Below are positions 1 to 13,056 of a stretch of 64,000 bases of DNA, piece by piece. The translations under genes were made by a program, and so were the position numbers. The DNA comes from Cocos nucifera (Eukaryota > Streptophyta > Magnoliopsida > Arecales > Arecaceae), in NCBI GenBank assembly GCA_006176705.1, contig QRFJ01002090.1, positions 83,434-147,433 on the forward strand, given 5' to 3'. The stretch's first letter is position 1; each line of letters starts with the position of its first letter. Under the pieces are notes generated by a model. It was not told the DNA's origin. It searched no databases and saw only the letters and a list, made by a program, of their open reading frames with translations.

Positions 1-1248
1 TAATCATATATTTATTTTGATTAAATATAATTTTAGATCTATTTAATTTTTATTTTTTTGATGTTATAATTATTGTAATAAGATCTAAAAATAGAAAATA
101 AAGTTTTTAATTTTTAATTTCTTCATATGAGATATGAAAGATGCATGCTTAGACTAGTCATAGAATGGTTCTATAAGATGTCTAGAATAGTTTTATTTTT
201 GATATGATCAAATTTAAAATTTTATTTTTTAGATTTAGTATATGATATTTTAGATCTAAAAGTATGCATATTGATGATACATGAGATGTATGTAAGAAAT
301 GTATTAGTCAAATCTTTTTATATGTGATATATGATCTAACTAGTTTTGTAGTAAAAATTATATTTATGATTAAGAAGTTTTCCATGGTCGTTCGGACATA
401 AGAATAAAGTAGGATTTAAAGGCCCTCTCCTTTCATTCGATGGAGTGTTCTTATGGCATGTAGGGATGCTGCACATTCATCCTTAATCAGAAATCAGAAC
501 TTATTTTTTGCAAAACTCTAGATCCTAAAATCCTAAAATTTTTATTATATATTTTATTCATGAACTCAAAAATTAATTAAGAATTAAGATTATGAAATTA
601 ATTAGATTTAAAAATTATAAATTTTTAGAACTATGATATATTCATAAAATTGGGCTTAGGCTTAGGTAGCTCAATTAGGTCAAGTGATTGATCAAATCGA
701 ATCAAGAGTTTGTTAGGTAGGATCAAAGAAAGCATAGATTTGACCAATCTGATAGGATTAATTCTGGATCAAGATCGAATCACATTAAGATGTGACTCGA
801 TCAAGTCAAGACCTAATTTGGCTCTATGGCTCAAGCTTGAATTATAGGCTAACCTAATTAGTTCTGATTCGATAATTTAGTGTCTACGATAAGTCTGGCA
901 GATACGATCGATTGGTTTTTAATTGGAAGCTACTCAATCTGAATGTATTCTTATCGAGTTAATGGCATATCCCTTCCATCGATCTCACTTACTTGGCTAT
1001 TTGTGTCGATCCAGTTTTGATTTGAGGTGGCTAATAATTCGAGCCAACCCATGCCACTAGGTTAGTCATAATTGTTATGACTAAGTCAAGTCAAGTTTAA
1101 AGAGATCTAAATTAAATCTTCCTAAGAAAATATTAAGTCTAAGGCCTTCCACCATTGTAGATGTGTGGGCCCTTTTTGGGGTTGATTATTCTCGGCTAGA
1201 TACAGTAGTTTAATTACACCAGAAAGATGCAACCATATCTATTAGGTA
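1..1248 (+). repeat. Copia untranslated leader fragment (element K)
   Basis: Non-coding leader, normally found between the primer-binding site and gag of a copia element. It matches, in reverse complement, the leader of element A at about 24350-25500. Shared landmarks include the block around 365-505 (rc of about 25090-25215) and the 'gatgtgtgggccc' block near 1160. The match continues to 'ctattaggtattg' at about 1251, where the sequence switches directly to reverse transcriptase. Gag, protease and integrase are therefore deleted. The left end lies outside the window. Confidence 0.75.
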
Positions 1249-2586
1249 TTGAACTATGATGAGATATTCTCTCTAGTGGCAATGCTCAAATTTATTCGGA
1301 TAATGCTTGCAATAGCTACCCACCTGGACTATGAGATCTGACAGTTGGATGTGAAGACAGCTTTCCTAAATGGAGAGCTGACCGAAGAGATATATATAAT
1401 ACAACCTAAGGGGATCACATCCATAGATGATTCCAAGGTGTGCAGGCTTCAGAGATCCATTTATGAATTGAAGCAAGCATCTCACAGTTGGAACATGCAT
1501 TTTGATAAAGTGATCAAAACATATGGCTTCATTAAGAATGGAGAAGAACCTTGCATTTATAAATGGGCAAATGGTCCAGCAGTGGTGTTCCTTATTTTGT
1601 ACGTGGATGGCATTCTCTTAATCGAAAATGACATCCTCGCACTATAGGAAATAAAAATCTGATTGCCATCACAGTTCTTCATGAAGGACTTGGGTGAAGC
1701 TTCCTACATCTTAGGAATGAAGATCTATAGGGATCGATCTAAAAGGATGCTTGGTATATCCCAGTCCACGTACAAAGAAATTATGCTGAAGAGGTTCAGC
1801 ATGGAGAATTCCAAAAAAGGCTATCTCTCAATAGGTCAAGAAATTTCACTCTCCAAGAAGGATTATCCGACAACTCTTGAAGAGAGAGAGCATATGAGTA
1901 GAATCCCATATGCTCCTGCAGTGGGGTCTATCATGTATGCAATAACATGTACGAGACCAGACGTGGCATACTCACTAGGAGTAGTGAATAGATATCAGTC
2001 TGATCTTGAATAAAATCACTGGAAGATGGTTAAAACTATCCTTGAGTATTTGAGAAATACTAAGAACCAATGGTTGATTTATGATGCGTCAGATCTGAAA
2101 CTGATGGGATTTATAGACTTCAGCTTTCAATCTAACCATGATGACAGTAGAAGCATGTTGGGATATATCTTTACTCTAAATGATGGAGCTATATGCTGGA
2201 AAAATTTTAAGCAGCATATAGTGACAAACTCTATTTGTGAAATGGAGTACATGGCAGCATCCAATGTAGCAAAGAAAGCTGTATGGCTGAGGAAGTTCAT
2301 CATCGAGCTCAGAGTAGCACCCTCCATTGATGGTCCAGTTCTACTCTACTGCGACAGCACTGATGTCATAGCTCAAGCAAAGGAACTGAAGGCATACCAA
2401 CGAATAAAGCACATTCTGCACCACTTCCATCTAGTCCGTGAGATCGTGGATCATGGTGACATCGACCTTCAAAAAATTGATGGAAAGAAGAACCTAGCCG
2501 ACCCCTTCACTAAAGCTCTAGCAATCAAGGAGTTCGACAACCATAAGTCGAAGATGGGTATTAGATACTATGCCGAGTGGCTTTAG
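1249..2586 (+). pseudogene. Copia reverse transcriptase-RNase H remnant (element K)
   Basis: C-terminal half of a Ty1/copia Pol (RVT_2 reverse transcriptase followed by RNase H). One frame stays open across the region apart from three in-frame stops: TGA at 1339 (where relatives have Trp before QLDVKTAFLNG), TAG at 1645 and TAA at 2011. Recognisable blocks are DVKTAFLNG, CRLQRSIYELKQAS, MKDLGEASYILGMK, TRPDVAYSLG and, in RNase H, LLYCDSTDVIAQAKE. The RT active site reads YVDG rather than YVDD, so the second catalytic Asp is lost. The protein ends ADPFTKALAI...YAEWL, the usual copia C-terminus, just before a purine tract and the LTR. It most resembles element J in this window. It is a dead copy. 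Confidence 0.9.
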
Positions 2587-2599
2587 GACAAGTGGGAGT
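2587..2599 (+). promoter_or_regulatory. Polypurine tract of element K
   Basis: The purine-rich 'aggacaagtgggag' lies directly between the pol stop and the LTR. The same position and near-identical sequence (gacaagtgggaga) occur in the family-1 elements, where it primes plus-strand DNA synthesis. Confidence 0.7.
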
Positions 2600-5064
2600 T
2601 ATTAAGAATTGTGTCCCAAATGTCAATCGTTAGCCTGTTAATGGTTGAGCTATTTTGTATATATAATTGATCATTGATAAATAAAATACTTTGGCTTATT
2701 TTTCATCATAAGTCTTCATCTTCTAATGAACTCCATTTTTATGATGAAGTCCTTAGGACTATTTAGTTTTGATAAAGAGTGGATTTATCGATTAGTCCTT
2801 AAATCAGTTCACGACCAAATGATAGGCTGTTAAATAGGATGATAATGTCTATCGAGCATAGGTCGCTATATGCCATATAGATTGATTGTCTTCTTAACCA
2901 AAGAGTATGAAAATACTAGTATGCCATACAGGTAAGATGTATGGATACATTATCATTGAACGTGACCAACTCCAAAGCATTCTGTTGTCGAGGATGTCTC
3001 TGATGGGATAAAGATATAAGTATCCCTTAGATCTAAGATCACCTCAATGACTTGCAAGCAACTCACTGTGCTTTGGTATCAGACTAACTAAATTTTTAAT
3101 TCAATATTAGAAGACTTCTGGGCACGGTCAAGTACTTGCAAAGTTGGTATGTGATCAAGATGGAATTGACCACTCCAAGAGTTGGAGAAGAATATATCAC
3201 TATATTTCAATATAGCAAAACCTTGGCCAGGATAATCCATCAAATGGATTTAATATTTTGAAATACAATATGGACAATTTGATTAGAATTGATAGTTGAA
3301 CTTTGAGGTGTCCTATGAGCATGTTGGTCAAGGGGATGAATTATATGGAAACTATATCCGCATGGGTTCTAAGGATAGTATTCTACACATTCGACCTATC
3401 CGACCGTCGGGTATCATTGCTAGATGATCACTTTAATTTTTATAGGAATTTATTTCTATATTACCAGCTTAAATTCAGATCTATGAGGTCACACACATTA
3501 GAGCTTATGATCTGATCAGATGATTGATCAATGATTGAGAATTATTCTAGGGTTAAACGATCAATACGATTGATGTTTAACCTAGTGCAATTGTTGCAAG
3601 AGGATTAGTTAGCAATTCGATTACTAATTCACTTAATTTGATTAAGCCAAAGGGCTGAGACTAAGTTGAATTAAATATAATTTAATTAAATTTGGTATGG
3701 GCTTGATTGGATCAAGTCCAATTGACTTATTGTATTAGTCAAGTGCAAGAAAAAACTAGTCCTAGTCTAACTAGGACTTAGGTCAACCTAATTTCCTAAT
3801 TTGATTAAAAAATTAAATTAAAATTAAATCTAATTTAATCTAATTTAATTGAACCATTAATTGGGTTAGAATCTAATTTAATTTGGTTGAGTTGGTTTTG
3901 GTTTAATTTAGTTTAAGAAACCACTTTGACCAAGTCATAGATAGAATCTTAGTAAGACTAGGATTCCTCCTTGCGCCACCTTAGTCCCAACATCCTCTTG
4001 CCTATTTTTTTGATATTTTTCATGAAAAATCTTTTTCTTTCTGATCTTCATATACGCCCCCTCTCTCCCTCTCTTTCTCATATGGTAATTGGATAGAAGA
4101 CCAAGTCAAAGAAGGAGTTTGTTTTGATATTGGATTCTATAAGAACAAACCCAAACTCTTCCCAAAAGGTGCCACCCCTCTCCTAATTAATTTCTCTCTT
4201 ATTTCACATGAGAAACCCCTTTTCCTATGTGCCTTTCCTTGCTGGTACATGCCAAAAATTATGGAGAGGGTGCGCCTTGCCCTATTTGACCTTTTCTTGT
4301 CAAGTGTTTGACCAAAACAAGGACTCTTCTTTTCCTATATATTTTTAATGAATTTTAGCTTAAAATTTTCATGGGTTATAGAACTTTGAGAGTGCTTTGA
4401 GGTGTGCAAAAATTAGGGAGAGAGAACCTCTAGGCATGGAGATTCAGTAGACACAAAATTAGATCTTTAGGTGAGAGCAAAGAGAAGAAGAAGAGGGTCT
4501 TCTTCTAGGCTTGCTGTGTTCATCTCTTTCCTTCCTTCTTCCTTGGGTTTCCTAAGAGTGTCTCACATCTAAAACCTCTTCTCCTCCTTCACCGCTTTGA
4601 AAGAGTTTAATCAAAAAAAAAAAGAAGGCATCTGATCAACCATCGAAGAAAGATCAACGTAGTACTAGCATACGTGCCGATTTCTGGCATCTGAATTTTT
4701 TATTATGATTGTGGATTCGTGTGGATAACTTCTAGTGGTCGGACGTATGTACGGCTTGCAACTTCATCCTCAAGCCTGGATTAGTGAGTTAGAACATCTA
4801 ACTCGCTCAGGTAATAGATCTGATCTATTATGTTTTTTTTATACATGTATGAGATGTAGTGTAGATCTAGGTTGATGTGATCAACCTTTTCTTCTAATTT
4901 TTTTTTTTTTAGATTTAAATATCATGCAATAATCATATAATATGGTCTTATATCTAGGGATTATCTAATATTTAGAATTAATTAGATTAATTTTGAGTCT
5001 TTCACTGTTGATCTAGAAAAAGTTTCAAGATCTAGTTCTAAAATCCTAGATCTGGTTCCTTCAT
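2600..5064 (+). repeat. 3' LTR of copia element K
   Basis: LTR of about 2.45 kb starting 'tattaagaattgtgtccc' after the purine tract; the expected TG is mutated to TA. The 3' limit is placed near 'ctggttccttca', by analogy with the '...ccttca' end of family-1 LTRs, and is uncertain by tens of bases. It contains AT-rich repeats of the type 'aattaaattaaa' (about 3660-3920) and a T/C-rich stretch near 4030-4080. No paired LTR is in the window. The short open frame at 3303-3515 has no recognisable similarity and is treated as chance. Confidence 0.65.
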
Positions 5065-5079
5065 CACCGCCAGAATGTT

Positions 5080-6120
5080 CGATCTTCCTCTTGACCTTCT
5101 TGGCAATAGTGTTCCTCTCCTTCTTCCTCTTCTCCATAACTTTCCCCTACTCAGGAGGTGCAGGGGCATCAGCATCATCAGGCAGGGTCAAGCTCGATGG
5201 GGCCGCAATAGTTTTTGGGGCATGTATAGCCTGGACCAGTGCAACCGAGCTCATCTCCTCAATGCAAGCTCTCTTTGATGGTTCCCCTATGGGACCACCC
5301 TTTCGAACTTGATTTTCTTAGACAGGCAATTCCACTCCCCCAAAGTCATTTCTGCAATATTAAGAATCAAGATCAAAAGAAAAAATAAGTTATAATTGAC
5401 AAGTCCCGAAAACTACCTGTCGAATCAAGGGGACTAAGATTGAGATTAAACAAGGTTTGATCATCCAGTAGTCCAAAAATCAGAGGAGCTTGGTAGTCCT
5501 TCAATTTGTTGGCTGAGTCCCGATCTTCTTTCTCTAGCCCCGAAGCTCGACGGACTAAATCTCTCATATCTTCCTAGGAAGGAAGTCCTAATTCTAAGGA
5601 AGGCCAAGAGATGAAAAAGAATTTTTCTTTCCAATTATGGATAGAAGAAGGAGCACCCTTAAGTAACCCCTTCTTACCGAACTGGGAGGAGACGTACCAC
5701 CAATCTTTGGTAGTGGGATGATGTTTGAAAGTGAAGAAGCTACAAAATAAAGAAATAGTAGATCGGACATCAGCCATGACACATAAGAAAAGAATCTCTA
5801 TGATGAATCTAAATGAGTTCGGTACCATAGAGGCAAAGGAAATGTTCAGAAACATAAAAAGGACCACCATAAAAGAAGGGATTGGGAGCCAAAGTCCAGC
5901 ACGAAGGGCTTCAATATACAAGCAAATGCGACCCAAAGGAGGGGAACAAGCTCGATCGCTGGGATCGGGGAGTTTGAGTTCATACTCAGGAGGATCCCAA
6001 ATTGAATCCTAATCAGAGAAAGATCTTCATACCAAAGTTTGCAAGGGATGGTGTCAGGGATGAAAACAAGATGGGATACTTCTATAGGTTTGGTATTCTT
6101 AAGGGATGGATCCTTCAGAG
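5080..6120 (-). pseudogene. Putative gypsy-type transposon protein (Transposase_28-like), decayed
   Basis: Reading leftward from about 6006, one frame resembles the plant family annotated 'putative gypsy type transposon' (PF04195). Supporting blocks are YELKLPDPSDRACSPPLGR, a Y-x-EALRAGLWLPIPSF segment, VPNSFRFIIEILFLC, HHPTTKDWWYVSSQ and SSIHNWKEKFFF. One in-frame TAG (about 5571-5573) splits it; the same frame continues as EDMRDLVRRASG to LDSTG. There a good donor (cag|gta at 5416) and acceptor (ttgcag|aaatg, exon resuming at 5351) suggest a 65-bp intron. A downstream frame rich in Pro and Ala continues to about 5080. Upstream, a +1 shift joins DTIPCKLWYEDLSLI (about 6010-6060). The function of the family is unknown; it is usually found inside plant retroelements. 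Naming is from memory of the motif pattern. Confidence 0.6.
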
Positions 6121-7361
6121 CCAGTTGGGCTGAACTCTCAGAATAGGTTGATCAGGATTCTTCAGCAGACATATGGATCAAACCAAGCTTTGAAAAATCT
6201 TCAAAAATCAAGAAAAATAAGGCACAAAACATCTTTAAAGAAACCAAATGGACAAGATGCAAAAGTCATAGGAATAATCAAAAGAAGAGTTTTAAAACTA
6301 ACCTAAACTGATTGAGAAGAATGAGGAGGCAACAGACACAATGGTAATCAAATAGGAAGATTCCTGGGACTGGGAAAGTTGGTGGAAGAACTCGAAACTC
6401 TCGAGCAGAAGGAAGATGGAAACCAGAGAAAGAAGGAGAGGAACTCGAGTGAAATGAAGTCCCGAAGGAAGAAGATAAGCATAAATATCTCGAAGAGCCC
6501 GAGGCAGTTATGATTGTAGGTCTTCTCCGATCGATCTTCGATTGACATGTGTCCCACTCATCATGGAAAAGGGTTGATAGTAGAAGAAATCTTAATTGCA
6601 CCATACCTTGGATAGAGCTTCTACAGGAGTTCCAAAAATTTATCATTTTGGATCATCCTGTATTGAAGAAACTTTGGCGTTAGTACAGAAAAAGCTAAAA
6701 CTTCCCATCCGATGAGTGTGGAAAATTAGAAAAGAACTTCGATAGGTGCTTTCTTTATACTCCCTTCCTTTGAACTTCAAATTTGGGAGTAGGGGGATTA
6801 TTATCGGGGATAAACCTGCTCCTACCAAAGTTTGGTCTGATACTAGTCCCAAGGTAATCCCAAGATGGCCGACCTTCAAGTTGCATCTACTAAACAATCT
6901 TCTCAACTATACGAGTCAACTCCAAAGCTAGCAAATCATTATAGAGCTCGCTCAGACAAGCTCGAATAGTAAAAGTGACTACTTTCTGCCTGACAGTAAG
7001 GCTTGAGTATTAGAATTCAATTAGTCCGACTTTGCTCAGTGAGAAGTTATAAAAATAGTCAAATCCCTCCGATATAGGTAGCTAGTCCCAATCGAACTCC
7101 TTTCAGATGATCTTGCACAGTAAAAATGGTCACCTAAATAATGGACTAAGCATTCTATCCCTACATAGCCTAGTCTAGCCAATCTTGAAGCCAACCAAAC
7201 TTCTTTCTAAGTAGATCACCTTCAAGTCAAATCTCACCATCACAGATTAGAACATATGATAAGAATCATAGATTGACAGAGCTTCCTGCTAGATGAACTT
7301 CTATGCCTTACTGAGAGTGGCGGATCTCAATCCTATTGAATCTAGAATCTTGGGTGTGCAA
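6121..7361. other. Unassigned intergenic or retroelement DNA
   Basis: No gene is recognised. Short minus-strand frames (6278-6646 and 6643-6906) lack any familiar motif; they may be upstream sequence of the gypsy-type gene or chance. From 6930 to 7361 the sequence is unique within the window, and I see no repeat partner. The block ends at the LTR border at 7362. Confidence 0.5.
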
Positions 7362-9646
7362 TGAAGGAAAAATCCTATTTTCCTGGCATAGATTCGTTCA
7401 AATTTAATTGGATCTGAAGGAATATTTCAAAAAAAATTTTTAGAATCCTAATCAAATATGAGATATCTCGAATTTGATCCTAAAGATCTGATATTAAAAA
7501 TTAAAAATAAAATTAAATCTAATTTAATTTCATACCTTTTGTTTTGGGTAATTAGATTATCCTATGATGATCCTGATTGATCCCGAGGTTCTGGAAGGAG
7601 CCACGGACGTGCCTGGCCTCTACCGGTGTCCACTTAGGTAGGATCTAAAGGTCTTCTTCTTCTGAATCACCTCTTCAAAAATTAGATCTAGATCTGATCC
7701 TAAAGTTCTTCAAAATTTCTTTGAAGAAGCAGCGGTCATCTCTTTCAGCAGTGCTGTCTTCTTCCTGATCTGGATGCCTTTCTTCCTTGGAATGCACTTG
7801 AACCCATGCCTAACTCCTTTGGGCATGGAGAGGAGAGAGGGAGGTTCAGAGGGAGGCATGAAATAGAGGATGGTAGCCTTGTGGCATGGTGATAGGAAGA
7901 AGCTCTCTAACTCTAGGTGCAGATAGGATTTAAATAGACCCTATTGCGCCATGCAGTGCCACATCATCTCGATCAATCAGAGGACTTCATTCAATTAGAT
8001 CTAAATCTGATTGGTAGGATGATGTCATCTGATCCAATCAGATGAGAGATCCTCAAAAATCCACATAGGTGGCGCCAAGACTAGAAAAATAGGACTCTTT
8101 GGCGCCTAGGTGTTTAAATCCATTGAAATACCTTAGAGACCCATCCGTATGGGACTCCATCCCTTATCCACGTGGAGTGCAGGCCTAGGGTGGCATGCAC
8201 CCTCTCTCTTGCCTCTTTTAGCAGGGGGACAAGAGCCCCAGGTGCTCTCCTATAGGTGCATGACACATGGCCCCATGTCCAGGTGTCCAAGGTCAACAGT
8301 TGATCTATGTCCAAAAAAATAGGAATTAGCAAGTGACAGAAAATAGCAGGTGCTATCTTGAATCCATCTAATGAATTAAGATAATCCTTTTCTAATCTAG
8401 ACAAGTTTTAGTTAGACTAAGACAAGGTTTTTGAGTGTGCCTAAATAAATTTGGCTCAACCGAGATGAACCAAAATGATTACAAAAGAAGAATGTTAGGC
8501 TCAATCGTGTGCTAGCATGATTTTCTTGAACCTAGTTGGATCTAATCCAAATCAATTGAACTAGGTTAGTCTAATTGATGACATCCAGATCCAAATTTTT
8601 ATTTATGTGATCTAGTTAAGTTCATTTCCGTATGGTAATGAGACATGTCACGATCTCTATCATCGACATCATCGAAACACCTTTCTATGGATCAGAACTT
8701 TTCTAATTCATACAATTAGAATAATTGATCATCTAAATCATTCTAATTACTTTCAAAATCCACTAGTGACATCTAGCAGTATATGGTGGAAATCCATCAG
8801 AATCAAAAGCAAACCTCTCAATGTAGCTATTTGCATGATTGTTTTGTTCTATCTTAAGCCCTGACAGGATAGGGTTAAGGTGAACTTGTCAAACCCAATA
8901 TCTATCATATAAATTAATTATTCGATTTGAGTCCAATGTGAAATTCTAATAGAAACTCTTTCTATCATCTTCACTCTGCCATGGCTATGGGCTTAAGGAC
9001 TCAATCTCATGATTATCATAGGACTACTCTTCATCTATCGAGGTAGATAGATCCCTTATTGGTGCAATCCAATTCCTACAAAGAATATGCTATGACCAAC
9101 ATACACCTCAGGATTCTGAATAACTAAAAGATTGATTTATAATATAGTAAAACTATAACACCCTCAAAATAAACTATCGATGTACCTTAGGTCAAAGAAC
9201 CAGACACACCATTGCAGTATTGAGTCAGTCATCGACGAGAAGGTAGACTTCTTTATGACTGCTCGAGGTGGTCATGCTCAGTGCCCTCATTCTCTAATGA
9301 GTATCTGTACTCTCGCTCTAATGTCTCCACACCATAGACTCAAGACACATCTATCCTAAGAAAGTGATCATATACCAACCTTCTATATCAATCACCATCC
9401 TCGTGATGATCTTATGATCGGAAGCTATTTATGAGTTAATTATGAAAATTCATGTCTTAAATTTTCAACTCTTGAAAATATGAATTGTCACTACCATTAA
9501 CTTAAAGGATGTATCACAGATACTTTAAATACATACTATAATAGAAAATAATTTTTTTATTAATTTATAGTCAAAATTATAAAATTATCCTTAGAAGTGT
9601 CTTACAAGTATTTAGCTAATTTGGCTTCTAGGGCACACATCTAACA
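7362..9646 (-). repeat. Family-1 copia LTR (3' LTR of element F), diverged
   Basis: Reads on the minus strand from TGTTAGATGTGTGCCC (9646) to ...CCTTCA (7362), about 2285 bp. It carries the family-1 landmarks: 'cgagtatctgtactctcgct' region near 9295, 'ctagcagtatatggtgg' near 8770 and 'tgctagcatgatttt' near 8510. It is visibly more diverged than the 25807, 19746 and 60081 copies, so it is older. The TATA region is degraded (gatttaaatag near 7930). The five bases outside its left end are TGCAA; the partner target-site copy is not in the window. Confidence 0.85.
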
Positions 9647-10130
9647 AACTCCCACTTGACCTAAAGCCAATTGGCTACAAATCTAAGTCCCATCTTCTCA
9701 AGGTGGGCTTCGATCTTCTGCTGGCTTAATGACTTTGTCAGTGGATCAGCTGCATTGTCTGCAGTATCGACTATTTTGATCTCGACGTATACCTTCTCGA
9801 TGTAGTCACGGATCAGGTGCTATCGCCGCTCGATGTGCTTGGATTTTTGGTGAGATCTCGGCTCCTTAGCTAGGGCTATGGCACCATTATTATCACAGTA
9901 CAGAGGGATGACATCTTATGGCATCACTCCAAGTTTTGCAGTAAACTTCTTATACTAGAATGCCTCCTTTGCAACCTATGATGTAGTGATGTACTCTGCT
10001 TCCATGGTGGAGTCTGCTATCATCGTCAGCTTGAAACTCTTCCAACTGACAACTTCACCATTATAAATAAAAAGACTTTCAGATGTTGACTTTTGATTAT
10101 CTATGTTGGATATGAAATCCGAGTCTGTAT
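9647..10130 (-). pseudogene. Copia RNase H fragment of element F
   Basis: The minus strand encodes the degraded C-terminal RNase H of family-1 Pol. It begins after the purine tract (rc of aactcccacttga) with the pol end rc of 'ctaaagccaattggctac' (stop at 9661). Similarity to 12403-13056 and 62417-62880 runs to 'gagtctgtat' at 10130, where the LTR of element E is inserted. Many substitutions remove a continuous frame. Confidence 0.8.
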
Positions 10131-12402
10131 TGAAGAAAAATCCTAATTTCCCAGACCAGGTTCGTTCAGATTTGATCGGATCAAGAGATATATTTCAATT
10201 TTTTTTTTTGATCCGAATCAGATCTGGAATGTTCAGATCTAATTTTCATTATTTTAATAATTAAAATAAAATATAGATAAATTAAATTAGATTTAATTTA
10301 TCTTGATATAGGGTAATCCTATTACCCGTTGATGATCCTGTAAGTAGCAGAAGATTTTGGATCTAGCCACGCAAGTGCCTGGCTTCTACTGGTATTCACT
10401 CAAGCTGGATCTGGAGATGCTCTTCTTCTCTATCATATCTCCAAAAATTAGATCTGAATCTGATTTGGAGGATCTTCAAAATAGCTTTCGAAGATCAACA
10501 GTTGTCCTTTGCAGCAGCGCAGCCTTCTAGCTTTCTGTCGCCTTTCTCTCATCTGAATCGCACCAACTGAAATCCCAAACTACTTTGGGTGTGGAGAGGA
10601 GAGGGAGAAGATGGACTTAGCATGGAGGAGGAGGAGAGAGGCAGCCCTTGGGCATGGGAATTTTTCTCATGTATTTTTGAGTTGGGCGCAGGGTCTTATT
10701 CATAGACTATGGGTGATCCAACTTCTCTTCTTCCCAACCAATCACAACCCTTTATCAAATCATATCTAAATCTGATTAGTGGGAATAGAGTCCCTTGAAT
10801 TCATTTTTAGATGGTGCCTAAGACTAATCAAAGTTGGTTCTTAGAAGGAGTCTAATCGGAATCCAAAAAGGAGATAGAGTCCTCATTCAATGGGGACTCT
10901 TGGGCACCTCAAGCTTGGGCGCACGCCAAGGGTGGCATGCGCCCTCCTCCTTGCTAGTTTTTGGCAGGGGGACAAGCCCCCACTAACTCTCCAATAGGGG
11001 TGTGACACGTGGATAGAAGTCAAAGTGTCAATGGTGAATATTTGACTAGTCAAAGGTCAACTTTAGACCAAAGTCAAAGGACGAGAAATAGCAGGTGACC
11101 AAAAATGGTAGGTATTATCTTCCAAAATAAGACAACCCTTTTCTGACCTAGATAGATTCCAGTCAGACTAAGTGAAGGCCTCTGATTGAGTACAAACTTC
11201 TTTGGCTTAGTCAGGATAATTATTTATGATAGTAAAAGAAGAACGTTAGGTTCAATCGAGTGCTAGCATGATTTCCTTGAACCTAATTGAATCTCATTCA
11301 GATCAATTGAACTAGATCAGTTCAATTGATGATCATCAGATTTAAACCCTTATTTGTATGACCCAATTAGGTTCAATTCTGTATTGTAATGGGATATGTC
11401 ATGATCTCTGTCATTGACATCATCGAAACTCCTTTCGATGGATCAGAACTCTTCTGATTCGAACAGCTAAAATGATCGATCATCTAAATCATTCTAATCG
11501 CTCCCAAAATCCACCAGTGACACCTAGCAGTATATGGTGGCAACCCATCAGAGCTGAATGTGAACCTCTTGGTGCAGCTACCTATGTGATTAAGTTCTTC
11601 TATCTTCAGCCCCGATCAGATTAGGGTTAAGGTGAACTCGTCAAACCCTAGATTTTGTCATATGATGTAATCATTCGATTTAAGTCCGATGTGAAAATCT
11701 AAATAGAAACTCTTTCTATTATTTCATTTTGCCATGGCCATGGGCTTCTGGGTTTGATTCTCATGATCATCATAGGGCTGCTCCTCTACCACTGAGGTAG
11801 ATAAATTCCATCTTGATGCAGTCCAGTTCCTACAATGAACATGCTATAGCCAACATACACCTCAGGATTCTGAATGGCTAGGAGATCGAGTTATGGTGTA
11901 GTCAAACTATAACACCCTCAAGATGAACTGTCGATGCACCCTCAGATCAAAGAACCAGATACACCACTGCAGCATCGAGTCAGTCATTGACGAGAAGGTA
12001 GACTTCCTAATGATAACTCGAGGTGGTCATGCTCAACGCCCTTATTCTCTAACGAGTATCTGTACTCTCGCTCCGATGTCTCTACACCATAGACTCAAGG
12101 CTCATCTACTAAAGAAAAGCGATTGTACACCAACCTTTTGGATTAATCACCATCCTCATGATGATCCTATGGTCGGAAGCATTTTTTGATTTAATAATGA
12201 TTATTCATGTCTTAAATTTTCAACTCTTGAAAATATGAATTATCATTATCATTAACTCAAAGGATGTATCACAGACACTAAATACACATATGTGATAGAA
12301 AATAACCCATTTTATTGATTATAGTTAAAATTATAATTTTGCCCCTAGAAGTGTATTATAAGTGTCAGCCAATTCTGGCTTCTAGGGCACATATATCTAA
12401 CA
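10131..12402 (-). repeat. Family-1 copia LTR (3' LTR of element E)
   Basis: Minus-strand LTR of 2272 bp from TGTTAGATATATGTGCCC (12402) to ...TTCTTCA (10131). It is inserted within the RNase H of element F, which shows nesting of like elements. It retains the W-box-rich block (about 11010-11076) and a mutated TATA (tattcata near 10690). Flanking purine tract and RNase H at its right edge show that it is a 3' LTR. Confidence 0.85.
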
Positions 12403-13056
12403 ATCTCTCAGTTATTCTAATGCCAATTGGCTACAAGTCTAAGTCCCATCTTCTCAAGGTGGGCTTCGATTTTTTATTGTCCCAATGGCTTTGTAAATGG
12501 GTCTGCCGCATTATCTGCGGAATTGACTCTCTTGACCTCGACGTATCCCTTCTCGAGGTAATCGTGGATGAGATGGTATCGTCGCTTAATGTGCTTGAAT
12601 TTTTGGTGAGACCTCGAAACCTTAGCAAGGGCTATGGTGCCATTATTGTTGCAGTATAGAGGAATGGCATCTGATGGTATTACTCTAATTTCTGTAGCAA
12701 ACTTCTTGTACTAGAATGCTTTCTTCGTAGCCTCTGATGCAGCGATATATTCTACTTTCATAGTGAAATCTGCTATCATGGTTTGCTTGGAACTCTTCCA
12801 GCTGACGGTACCACCATTACACACAAACAGACTCCCAGATGTTGACTTTCGATCATCTACATCGGACATGAAATCCGAATCTGTGTATCCCTGAACTTGG
12901 AGTTCTCCGTTACCAAAGACCAACATCATATCCTTAGTTCTTCTTAAGTACTAAGGATACATTTCACAGAAGTCCAGTGTTCTTCACCTGAATTTGATTG
13001 ATATCTGCTTGTGACACTCACAGCATGGGCTATATTAGATCGTATACATAGCATGG
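12403..13056 (-). pseudogene. Copia RNase H and end of RT, element E
   Basis: Minus-strand Pol C-terminus ending NWH-stop at 12417. A frame at 12711-12929 reads MLVFGNGELQVQGYTDSDF and DDRKSTSGSLFVCNGG, the RNase H start seen in elements B and C, and EYIAASEATKKAF. One or more frameshifts separate it from the C-terminal part. The upstream end is cut at 13056 ('gtatacatagcatg') by the insertion of Athila-like element D, within the segment that reads TRPDIAHAVS in intact relatives. Confidence 0.85.
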
